Assembly: GCF_000185805.1 (NCBI RefSeq) | Contig: NC_014926.1 | Span: 700,418-764,417, forward strand | Source of the DNA: Thermovibrio ammonificans HB-1 | GTDB taxonomy: Bacteria; Aquificota; Aquificia; Desulfurobacteriales; Desulfurobacteriaceae | Reading direction: 5' to 3' | DNA length: 64,000 nucleotides | Shown: in pieces, positions 22,770 through 30,480 of the stretch | How the letters are laid out: each line of letters starts with the position of its first letter | How positions within the stretch are numbered: the first letter of the stretch is position 1 | Notes under the pieces: generated by a model | The model's database searches: none | Told to the model about the DNA's origin: nothing | What the model saw: only the letters and a program-made list of their open reading frames with translations | Made by a program: the position numbers and the translations under genes

Positions 22770-25442
22770 TTAACGGTAGGATTCCTTGCCCGAGCGGGCC
22801 TGCTTGTAGTGGAAGAATTTATACCTGTAGAGGGCATCGAGTCCGTGGCAGTCTACGCAGATGCTGCCGCTAACATCCCTGTTCCTGAGGAAGCTGTTAA
22901 TAACCGTTCCCTCAACAGGCTTTCCGGGCGGGTTCTTCTGCCACTTGCTCCAAACGTGCGGGTCGTGGCAGGTTTCGCAGGCAATCTCTCCGCCCACGTG
23001 GACCTCTTTGCCGTCCTTTGTGAAGAGCGGCCAGTCTCCCTGCCTTCCGGGCCTGTTGAAGTTCCGCAGAACAACGTCTTTGTGGGGGTGGGTGTAGTAC
23101 TTAACAACCTTATCCTCTGCTACGCCGCCCTTGGAGTGGCAGGTGAGACAGTAGTTGGACATCCTGTTGTCGGTAACCTTTTTAATCTCCGTAGCCCACA
23201 GGAGGCTGTCTTTTGCCCTGTGGGGAACGTGGCAGGCCGAGCAGACTCCGTCTTTGAGAACCGACTTGCCCAGAGCGTTCTTAAAGTCTTTATGGACAAC
23301 GCGCATATCGTGGGGAGTTCCGATAACTGCACCCTCTTTAACGTGGCAGGCGGTACACAGTGCGCTGTCGCCTGCAACCGTGTAGCGGGTGAGCCTTTCG
23401 TTGTCGGCGCCGTTGTGGGGGTTGTGGCAGGTCATACAGTCGAGGACGCCGGGTTCACCCCTCTTGGCCGGGTGACCGGTCATCTGGTTTATGAGCGGAA
23501 GCCTGGAGTTCTCTATCATCTTGAGGTTCTTCTCGGTTACCTCCCTACCCATCGGGTGGGTGTGCTTGCCTACGGTTTTATCGGCAGCTAAGCCGCCCTT
23601 GGCGTGGCAGGAGCTACACAGCTTCTCACCGATTGTCTTGCCTTTGCCTGGCTCCAGTGCCCAGAGGACTTTGAACTTGGGGTTGTGCGGAGTGTGGCAT
23701 GCCGAGCAGGCTCCCTTCTTGAGGAGCTCTTTCCTCTCTTTCTCGGTGAGCTTAACCTCTCTGTTGTTGAGGAGGTCGTGGGGTGTTCCTTTGAGGTTCT
23801 GGTCGCTGTGGCAGGTGAGACACAGCTGGGAGCTTCCTCTAACCGGAATCCTGAGGAGCTCCTCCTTGTGGGTGTGGGGATTGTGGCAGGTAACGCAGGA
23901 TACCTTCTTACCCGGCAGTTTATCTGTCGGGTTCTTAACTCCAACCGGGTGTTCGTTAAAGACCGACTGCTTGATTTTGTGTTTAGCCATGCCCTCCGGG
24001 TCGTGGCAGGCGAGGCAGAAGCCGTCTACCGGAGGCTCCATCGGTGAGATTTCACCGTAAACGACCCTGGATAGGTAGCCGCCTTTGGCTTTATGGACGT
24101 TATGGCACGCCGCACAGTCCCCTCTCTTCCACCTCTTCTTGTCTATCTCGCCGTGGGGACCGTTCTTAACGTCGGCTTCCTGTTTGTGGCAGGTGTAACA
24201 CAGCTTCAGCCGGGGCTCTCTCAGGAACTTGCCCTTGGGGCTGTTGTTGTATGCGTGGTGGGGGTCGTGACAGGTGGTACAGCTCATCGTGCCGCCGGGT
24301 AGCGGCAGGTGGACTTTCTCCTTAACTTTTTTGCCGGTCGGGTGTGTGAGCAGTCCTACGTCTTCAACCTTTTTGCCGTCTACTACGCTCTGCGGGTAGT
24401 GGCAGGACAGACAGAGGATATCGTCTTTACCCTTGGCGTTTATGAGGGATGCGTAGTCGAAGGCGTTTTCCGGTATCTCCCTGCTCCACAGCTCCCTTCC
24501 TTTAGCCTTGTGGGGAGTGTGGCAGCTCTTACAGGAGTTGCCGTTTATGTTGTGCTTTGTAAGGTTTACCGCCTTCTGCTCTACGTGACAGAGGATACAG
24601 AGCTTCCCTTCCTCTGCCACTACAAGGTGTTTGTTCTTCTCCTTGTGGACTTTGTGGCAGGTGAGACACTCAACCGACTCGGTTATAGCCTTCTGCTCCT
24701 TGAAGAAGGCAAGGTCTGCACCTTTTGGGAACTTCTTGTGTATCGGGTGGTTCCTGAAGTTGGGGTGCTCTTTCGAGTTAACGTTGTCTATGTGGCAAAC
24801 TGCACACAGCTGGGAGCGGTTAACCGGCTCTAAAAGGGCCTCTTTGGCCCTTCCCCTGTGGGCCGAGTGGCACGATTCACACTGAAGCTCGCCGTTCCTG
24901 GTTACTTTTCCGCCGAGCTCCTTGATTTTCAGGGCAAACTCGGGCTTCAGTTTACCCTTTGTATCCTCCAGTATTGGGTGGTTCATGCCGTGCTTAGAGT
25001 TGGCCTCGTGACACTTGATACAGAGTGCGGAGTTAACGTTGGGGTAGCGCATAAAGGTGTAGTCGAGCTTCTTCTCGCTACCGGTCTTCGTGTGGGGAGT
25101 GTGGCAGGTTCCGCAGTAGAGCTTTCCGTCCTTAAGGGGGAAACCTTTAGGTATCTTAAAGTCTTCGGGAACTTTCTTGTTTACCGGGTGTGAGAAGTGG
25201 TTAAGGCCCAGAAAGGTGAGCCTGTCGTCTGCCATTGAACCGTCGTGACACGACAGACACATGAGCTTGTCGGCCGCGGCAAAAGCCCTTTTCGTAAGGA
25301 GCTTCGGCGACTTAACCTTGGCCTCAAGGAGCCAGTTCTCGTGACAGACGAGACACTCCTTCTTCATACTCTTTTTGAGCTTCGCCTCGGAAACGCCCGG
25401 TATGGCCAGAACAGACAGGAGTATCAGTAGCGTTTTCCTCAT
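22770..25442 (-). CDS. 24-heme c-type cytochrome with doubled-CXXCH repeats
   Basis: The 890-residue exported protein has a signal peptide ending SEA at residue 20 and 24 CXXCH heme motifs, the first at residue 30. The motifs come in pairs (for example CNVCH-free spacing such as CTTCHDPHHAYNN then CYTCH), with distal His residues following as in NP(H)H. This is the doubled-CXXCH/cytochrome c3-like architecture. It has no other domain and no transmembrane segment or lipobox, so it is probably periplasmic or secreted. It could serve as a long electron wire or reservoir linking the b-type cytochrome module to the outer-membrane cytochromes. The gene starts at the TAATG overlap with the NHL gene. 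Confidence 0.9.
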   Translation of the reverse strand: MRKTLLILLSVLAIPGVSEAKLKKSMKKECLVCHENWLLEAKVKSPKLLTKRAFAAADKLMCLSCHDGSMADDRLTFLGLNHFSHPVNKKVPEDFKIPKGFPLKDGKLYCGTCHTPHTKTGSEKKLDYTFMRYPNVNSALCIKCHEANSKHGMNHPILEDTKGKLKPEFALKIKELGGKVTRNGELQCESCHSAHRGRAKEALLEPVNRSQLCAVCHIDNVNSKEHPNFRNHPIHKKFPKGADLAFFKEQKAITESVECLTCHKVHKEKNKHLVVAEEGKLCILCHVEQKAVNLTKHNINGNSCKSCHTPHKAKGRELWSREIPENAFDYASLINAKGKDDILCLSCHYPQSVVDGKKVEDVGLLTHPTGKKVKEKVHLPLPGGTMSCTTCHDPHHAYNNSPKGKFLREPRLKLCYTCHKQEADVKNGPHGEIDKKRWKRGDCAACHNVHKAKGGYLSRVVYGEISPMEPPVDGFCLACHDPEGMAKHKIKQSVFNEHPVGVKNPTDKLPGKKVSCVTCHNPHTHKEELLRIPVRGSSQLCLTCHSDQNLKGTPHDLLNNREVKLTEKERKELLKKGACSACHTPHNPKFKVLWALEPGKGKTIGEKLCSSCHAKGGLAADKTVGKHTHPMGREVTEKNLKMIENSRLPLINQMTGHPAKRGEPGVLDCMTCHNPHNGADNERLTRYTVAGDSALCTACHVKEGAVIGTPHDMRVVHKDFKNALGKSVLKDGVCSACHVPHRAKDSLLWATEIKKVTDNRMSNYCLTCHSKGGVAEDKVVKYYTHPHKDVVLRNFNRPGRQGDWPLFTKDGKEVHVGGEIACETCHDPHVWSKWQKNPPGKPVEGTVINSFLRNRDVSGSICVDCHGLDALYRYKFFHYKQARSGKESYR

Positions 25443-26242
25443 TACTTGACCCCTTGAATACTAAATGTAGATACTTTGTGCTTCAGAGGCTCGAGAACGA
25501 AAACCTCTCCCTTGTAGCACGCTACTGAAGTAGGGTAGTAGAGCCCTTTCGCCACAACTTCGTCAAATCCGCCTGCTGTCTCAAAGAGCTGAACGGCTCC
25601 GGTAATACCGTCGCTTACAACCAGCTTACCGTTACAGTAGGCCACACCTTTCGGCCTGAAGAGGTCTCCCTCCTCTATGCCGAAAACACCGAAGGAGTTA
25701 ACGAAGTTGCCGTTTTTATCAAACTCCTGGACTTTCGCGTTCACAGAGTCAACAACGAAGACCCTGTCCTTAGAAGCGCTTATGGTGTAGATGCTTATGA
25801 ACTGGCCGGGGGCGGTTCCCTTGCCGCCCACCTTCTTTATGAGGTTGCCGTTAAGGTCGTAGATATCTACGGTTTGGGTTTTACCGTCTGTGACAAACAG
25901 CCTGTTGCCCACCTTTGCCACGTCTATCGGACGTCCTTCAAGGTGGAGCTTCTTCTCGAGGTTACCGTACTCGTCTAAAACGTATAGGGTTCCGTCTTGG
26001 CTCACCACGTAGAGTAGCCCGTCTTTTGCATCTATTCCGAACGGGTTTTTCACCTTTATGTCCGTTTCGTGCTCTCCGTAGAGGTCGTAAACGGCTATTC
26101 TGTTGTTGAGGCCGTCTACCACAAAGAGCTTCCCGTTGGAAACCGCGATATCGGAGGGGAACTTCCAGTTACCGGTTATGGTTCCCGCAACCGCAGATGC
26201 GGATATCAAAACGGCAGATAGCGTTGCCAGCAGTTTCCTCAT
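25442..26242 (-). CDS. Exported NHL-repeat beta-propeller protein
   Basis: The 266-residue protein has a signal peptide (MRKLLATLSAVLISASAVAG) and about six NHL repeats (for example FPSDIAVSNGKLFVVDGLNN and PKGVAYCNGKLVVSDG). It should form a small six-bladed propeller in the periplasm or outside the cell. NHL proteins often sit in multiheme cytochrome clusters of metal-reducing bacteria, probably as scaffolds. It has no heme motif. It lies between cytochrome genes with one-base TAATG-type junctions. Confidence 0.85.
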   Translation of the reverse strand: MRKLLATLSAVLISASAVAGTITGNWKFPSDIAVSNGKLFVVDGLNNRIAVYDLYGEHETDIKVKNPFGIDAKDGLLYVVSQDGTLYVLDEYGNLEKKLHLEGRPIDVAKVGNRLFVTDGKTQTVDIYDLNGNLIKKVGGKGTAPGQFISIYTISASKDRVFVVDSVNAKVQEFDKNGNFVNSFGVFGIEEGDLFRPKGVAYCNGKLVVSDGITGAVQLFETAGGFDEVVAKGLYYPTSVACYKGEVFVLEPLKHKVSTFSIQGVK

Positions 26243-26252
26243 TACTTAACCC

Positions 26253-26966
26253 CTACCAGATGAAGTTAGGGAAGTGGATTGTCTTGTACTCTTTGAGCCC
26301 TTTAACTATTTCGTTGTGCTCTAAGTCTTTTACCCTTTCGGGGCTAAAGCCGAGGGCCCTAAAGTCGAGGGCGCCGTGGGGTTTATGACAGTCCTCACAC
26401 TTTAAGACCTTCTCGGTGAGGGCATTGTGCATTTTGGCTACGGCTTTGGGGTCTTTTAAGAGCTTCTCGTTCCCTTTAAGGGGAAGCTCCACGGGAACGC
26501 CGTTGTAAACGGGAACTATCTTCGCCTGGCTCTCCTCGCCAGAGAGCATAACCCTGTTACCAACCTGTATGTAGCGCAGGCCGTAAAAGTCCCCTTTCTT
26601 CAGGAGCTTTACCTCGCCTCCCTTTATCTCTGCCCAGCTGTAGGTGACTCCGGGCTTTACAAAGTGGCACACGTTACAGCTCATAAACGTTCCGTGCGCG
26701 TTGTAGAAGGGAGAGAACTTCCTGTCCTTCTTGTGGGCAGCGTAGGTGTGGCAGGCGCTGCACACGTCGTTCATCGGGTACTTGTAGCTGTTGGGAGAGT
26801 GGAAGGGCTTGGGGTACTCCTTCAGGTTGGGAAGCTCTGGCCTTTCAAACTCCTTGAGCTTCTCCTTCCACTTTGCAACGTCTGTTGCCGGTGCAGAAAG
26901 CAGCGGGTTCTCAGCGGCAACGGCTGCCGCCGGTATCAGTAAAGCCGCAAGAAGGAGCTTCCTCAT
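26253..26966 (-). CDS. Triheme c-type cytochrome
   Basis: The 237-residue exported protein has a signal peptide (to about residue 18) and three CXXCH motifs: CSACH (69-73), CNVCH (97-101) and CEDCH near residue 195. Between the second and third heme lies an unusual domain of about 90 residues (IQVGNRVMLSGEESQAKIVP) that could be a docking module. It starts at ATG 26966, overlapping the stop of the cytochrome b gene (TAATG). Its position after the quinol-oxidase-like genes suggests a periplasmic shuttle. Confidence 0.87.
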   Translation of the reverse strand: MRKLLLAALLIPAAAVAAENPLLSAPATDVAKWKEKLKEFERPELPNLKEYPKPFHSPNSYKYPMNDVCSACHTYAAHKKDRKFSPFYNAHGTFMSCNVCHFVKPGVTYSWAEIKGGEVKLLKKGDFYGLRYIQVGNRVMLSGEESQAKIVPVYNGVPVELPLKGNEKLLKDPKAVAKMHNALTEKVLKCEDCHKPHGALDFRALGFSPERVKDLEHNEIVKGLKEYKTIHFPNFIW

Positions 26967-27898
26967 TATCCATTCCTCCCTTCAACTTCCTTCTCTAAGA
27001 GGTGGTGTGCGTATTCGTGCATCTTCTTAATCATCTCCTCTTCGGGGAGCTTCTCCACCTCTAAGACAAACTGGTAGCGCTCTTTAAGGAACGGGTACTT
27101 CTCCAACAGGTGGGGTTCGTTCTCTGCAACGGCCTTGATAATCCTCCTGTAGCTGCGGGGCCTCTCCTCTATCCACTCAACCTCGGAGGCCGTTCCAGTA
27201 AGCCAAATCCAGTCCATCGGGAACTTGTTGGGGCCGTAGTGGACTATGTACATGTGAACCAGGGCAATCCAGCCGAGGGCCAGAACCGCCTCGTCGGAGT
27301 GCATCAGGTAGGCAATCTGAATCGTCTCGGGGGGCAGGCCGAGGTAGCCTGTAAACACTTCCGGGAGCCAGAGTATCCAGCCGGTAATACCGATGGCGAG
27401 CATACCCCAACCGACCGCCCAGAAGTCGAATTTGTCTACCCAGATGTACTCGTCCCAGTCTGGCGGCACCTTCCTGAAGCCCAGCAGGTACTTGATGTAG
27501 TGGACGAAGGTCACGTCGGTAGGTCCGGGCACTATCTTGAAGTAACCGAAGAAGTCCTTCTTGGCCAGGTCCCAGTTGGCTATCAGTATGAGAATCAGGT
27601 AGAGAACCGTAAGGAGGAAGTCGGAGAACATTATGAAACCGGATATGCGGTGGATTGTCATCTCACCGGGAATGCCGCCCAGCAGGGCAATGAGGGGCTT
27701 TGCCCACTCAACCTTGTAGAACTTGAGGGGATACCCGGTGATAATCTGCCATATGAAGGTGGAGAAGATACCTACGTGAAGTAGCCTCTGGAAGAGGGTG
27801 AACTTCTGTATCATTATCTTCTCGCCGTCTACTATGAGGAGCTTATCCTGTTCAGCTCTCAGTCTGAACCTTCTCTTAAAGGCCTCCCAGAGTCCCAT
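26966..27898 (-). CDS. b-type cytochrome, formate-dehydrogenase-gamma/CbcB-like membrane subunit
   Basis: The 310-residue protein has four to five transmembrane helices. They contain His residues suited to two b hemes (RLLHVGIF, MTIHRISGF, IAYLMHSDE, ALVHMYIVHYG). This fold is shared by formate dehydrogenase gamma, hydrogenase cytochrome b and Geobacter CbcB. It would exchange electrons between menaquinone and c-type cytochromes. The neighbouring membrane-anchored multiheme protein completes a CbcAB-like quinol oxidase module. The hydrophilic C-terminus (about 80 residues) is long for the family. Confidence 0.85.
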   Translation of the reverse strand: MGLWEAFKRRFRLRAEQDKLLIVDGEKIMIQKFTLFQRLLHVGIFSTFIWQIITGYPLKFYKVEWAKPLIALLGGIPGEMTIHRISGFIMFSDFLLTVLYLILILIANWDLAKKDFFGYFKIVPGPTDVTFVHYIKYLLGFRKVPPDWDEYIWVDKFDFWAVGWGMLAIGITGWILWLPEVFTGYLGLPPETIQIAYLMHSDEAVLALGWIALVHMYIVHYGPNKFPMDWIWLTGTASEVEWIEERPRSYRRIIKAVAENEPHLLEKYPFLKERYQFVLEVEKLPEEEMIKKMHEYAHHLLEKEVEGRNG

Positions 27899-28986
27899 TA
27901 GTGCTTCCTCCTCAGGTTTTTAAGAAGGTCTAATCCTACGATGGATACTGCAAACAGCAGCGTTCCGGTTGTGAGCCAGAACATAAACTCCTCGATAATC
28001 TTCACTATCTTCTGGCCCAGTGTATCGGGAACCGGGTGCATGTGGACCCACTTGGTTGTAGCGAAGTTCTTCATGTGCTTTATCGGTGCAAGGGGGTGAC
28101 ACTCGGTTGAGCGTCCGCAGGTCATCTCTATGTTCTTGGGATTAATCGAGGAGCGGGGGTCGTTCTTGTGGAATATGTCGTGGAAGTTTCCGTCTTTGTT
28201 TGTGTGGCAGTCTAAGCAGTCGGCCGCCCGGTTGTCGTGTCTGTCCAGGTAGAGCATTTTGGCGTGCATTGTAACTTCGTAGGACTCAACAGCCGTAAGA
28301 ACCCTTTCCCTTTCGTACTTGTTGTGGATGCCCTCAACGTCGAGAGCCTTTTCCATCTTCTTCTCGTTGGCGTGACAGGAGGCACACAGCTCCACTATCT
28401 CCCAGCCGTCGCGTCTTGTCTTTACGAAGCTGTGGGTGAACCCGTTTTTGATTATCGGTATGGGCTCGCGGCTTGCAACGTGGGCGAGCCTGTCCTTTAT
28501 CCACTCCTTGTTTTGGTGACAGATTGAACACCTGTCGAAGCTCATCTTGAGGGCGTTGAACTTGTCTACGTCGATGAGTAGCCTGTTGGTATGGCAGTAG
28601 GTACAGTAAGGGTAGAGGTTCGGTGCCTTTTCGTAGTTCTTACCGTGAACGCTCTCCTTCCAGGTTTTGTAGACCGCCTCGTGGGAGAACGGCTTCTTCG
28701 TGGAGGGGTCTACAACGTGACACTTGGTAGCACAGTTCACCTTGCCGTTACCGGGCTTGTGCGGGTACTGCTCTATCTTCGTGTGACACTCGGTACAGCC
28801 TACGTTCCTGTGTATGGAGTGGGCGTATAGGGCGTCAGAGATGCTGCAGTCGTGAACCTTGTTCTCCTTGTCGACGATTGAGAGGCCCTTCAGGCGGTGA
28901 CACACGAGACAGCCGTCATCGCTCATTCCGAAGGCGCTCGTTGCTATCGCTATGGCCCCTGTTAGTCCTACTATGAAGGCTTTCAC
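27898..28986 (-). CDS. Membrane-anchored multiheme cytochrome with 7-8 hemes and atypical motifs
   Basis: The 362-residue exported protein has six CXXCH motifs: CLVCH, CTECH, CTYCH, CSICH, CASCH and CLDCH. It also has one CX3CH motif (CATKCH) and one unusual CX5CH-like sequence (CGRSTECH). A C-terminal helix (EFMFWLTTGTLLFAVSIVG) anchors it to the inner membrane. It starts at GTG 28986. Next to the b-type cytochrome it probably forms the quinol-oxidising electron exit from the membrane. The heme count is 7 if only CX2CH and CX3CH motifs are used and 8 if the CX5CH motif is also used. Confidence 0.86.
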   Translation of the reverse strand: MKAFIVGLTGAIAIATSAFGMSDDGCLVCHRLKGLSIVDKENKVHDCSISDALYAHSIHRNVGCTECHTKIEQYPHKPGNGKVNCATKCHVVDPSTKKPFSHEAVYKTWKESVHGKNYEKAPNLYPYCTYCHTNRLLIDVDKFNALKMSFDRCSICHQNKEWIKDRLAHVASREPIPIIKNGFTHSFVKTRRDGWEIVELCASCHANEKKMEKALDVEGIHNKYERERVLTAVESYEVTMHAKMLYLDRHDNRAADCLDCHTNKDGNFHDIFHKNDPRSSINPKNIEMTCGRSTECHPLAPIKHMKNFATTKWVHMHPVPDTLGQKIVKIIEEFMFWLTTGTLLFAVSIVGLDLLKNLRRKH

Positions 28987-28996
28987 TCCATACCCC

Positions 28997-29872
28997 CTAC
29001 TTTAACGAGTTGATGGTGTGGCAAACTTGGCAGAGTTTGCCGCCTTGAAGCTCGTAACTCATTAGTTTCACGCCTTTTGTATTCAGCTTAAACCTGTTAA
29101 GGTCGAGTCTGAGTTTCTCAAGCTTGTAGTCGAGGTCCCTCCTCTCAACTTCTGCCCACTCCTTAGACTCCGGCGGAGCGGGTATAGCTATCTGCGGGTG
29201 CGGGTTGTGGCAGGTTATACAGGCGATTTTCCCTTTAACCAGTATCATCTTCGGCTTTCTCTTCTCGAGAACTTTAATATCTATCTTCGGGTGAAGCTCT
29301 GCCATAGACGAGATATCAACTATCTGGGCTTTGCCCTTTACGAGCTTCTCAACTTTCTCCCTCTTTGCCATTAGGTGTTCCGGTGCTCCAACGTGGGGCG
29401 TTTCGGTGTGACAGCCCACACACGCCTTGTAGGCCTCAAGCTCCGCTCCAACCCCGTGGCAGTAGATACACGCCCTCTTCTTCTCGTCCCACGGTATCTT
29501 AGAGGCTATAACCTTGTGGGGGTTGAATTTCCTGTAGCACTCTGGGTTGTGGCACTGGTAACAGAAGTCAAACCTGTTCCTGAGCGGCCGTTTCGACCTC
29601 AGGAAGAACTTGTTGTGGCTTGTCATATCGTGACAGGTTGTACACACCATGTGGCCGTTTTTCATCGGGAAAGAGGGAGGAACCTGTATGCACTTGGTGT
29701 ATATAACCTTGCACTCTGTCGGGTGAACAACGGGACACCCCTTGGTGTGGCACTGCAGACAGAAGCTATCGTTCGTTCCCGTATAGCCCACTCCTCCGCA
29801 CTCGGCCGCAACAGCAGCCGGGTGTGCTCCAAGTAGAGCCGTTAAAGCTACCGCTAAAACTCCCTTCCTCAT
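28997..29872 (-). CDS. Seven-heme periplasmic c-type cytochrome
   Basis: The protein has about 291 residues if it starts at ATG 29872. A signal peptide follows (MRKGVLAVALTALLGAHPAA), and the start overlaps the upstream stop as ATGA. Seven CXXCH motifs are present: CLQCH, CTTCH, CYQCH, CIYCH, CVGCH, CITCH and CQVCH. A longer in-frame ORF begins at 30028, but its extra residues overlap the lipoprotein gene and carry no export signal. Its position between the outer-membrane lipoprotein and the membrane cytochromes suggests the periplasmic link of the conduit. Confidence 0.88.
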   Translation of the reverse strand: MRKGVLAVALTALLGAHPAAVAAECGGVGYTGTNDSFCLQCHTKGCPVVHPTECKVIYTKCIQVPPSFPMKNGHMVCTTCHDMTSHNKFFLRSKRPLRNRFDFCYQCHNPECYRKFNPHKVIASKIPWDEKKRACIYCHGVGAELEAYKACVGCHTETPHVGAPEHLMAKREKVEKLVKGKAQIVDISSMAELHPKIDIKVLEKRKPKMILVKGKIACITCHNPHPQIAIPAPPESKEWAEVERRDLDYKLEKLRLDLNRFKLNTKGVKLMSYELQGGKLCQVCHTINSLK

Positions 29873-30480
29873 CTCGTCCAGGTCCCCTTTGTATGGCATT
29901 CCATACAGAATCCCGGCCTGTGGCACCTGCCGCACTTGGCCGGGTCTGCTGCAGCCTCTATGCTGTGGGTGTATTCGTAGTTCCTCGGGTGATACCTGTG
30001 CTGTATAACGTCGCGTCTTTCGTGGCACTCTATACAGAAGCGTTGCCTGTGGCAGTCGCTACACTTCTTGGGAGCTGCCTCGTAGGCGAACCTGTGGGTC
30101 TTGAGCCAGTCTCCCGTTTTGTGGTCTGCAGGCTCTATCTCCTTCATGTTGAAGTGGCAGATGTAGCACTGAGTAGGTGCATTGGGAGCAGGAGATACTC
30201 CCGGATTATTGTGGCAGTAGTGACAGGTAACTTTTGAGGGCATTATGATTTTCTTGGAGCCCTTCTCTGCGGCCTCTATATCGGCCCAGCTCATCTCAAC
30301 GTTCATCTTGTGACAGGGAATACAGCCGTGCTCGTCTATGAACTTCTTGTGGTCTAAGTGGTGGAACTTGGCAAATGCTCCAAGCTCCTCCTTGTAGTTG
30401 ACCTTCTCACACTCCTGTCCGCAGGAGTTGAGGAGCACTCCCGCGGCTAAAAGGGAGAGTATGGCTACGGCTCTTCTCAT
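29869..30480 (-). CDS. Seven-heme outer-membrane lipoprotein cytochrome
   Basis: The 203-residue protein has a lipoprotein signal with the acceptor Cys at residue 20 (GVLLNSC) and seven CXXCH motifs: CIPCH, CHYCH, CYICH, CSDCH, CIECH, CGRCH and CMECH. Seven hemes in about 180 residues is dense packing, suited to a wire through a barrel. It overlaps the beta-barrel gene by an ATGA junction, the order expected if it sits in or on that barrel, as in porin-cytochrome complexes. Confidence 0.88.
   Translation of the reverse strand: MRRAVAILSLLAAGVLLNSCGQECEKVNYKEELGAFAKFHHLDHKKFIDEHGCIPCHKMNVEMSWADIEAAEKGSKKIIMPSKVTCHYCHNNPGVSPAPNAPTQCYICHFNMKEIEPADHKTGDWLKTHRFAYEAAPKKCSDCHRQRFCIECHERRDVIQHRYHPRNYEYTHSIEAAADPAKCGRCHRPGFCMECHTKGTWTR

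Noticed and set aside
27110-27784. 224-residue plus-strand frame opposite cytochrome b
   Set aside because: Shadow of the conserved cytochrome b gene; no start signal or family match.
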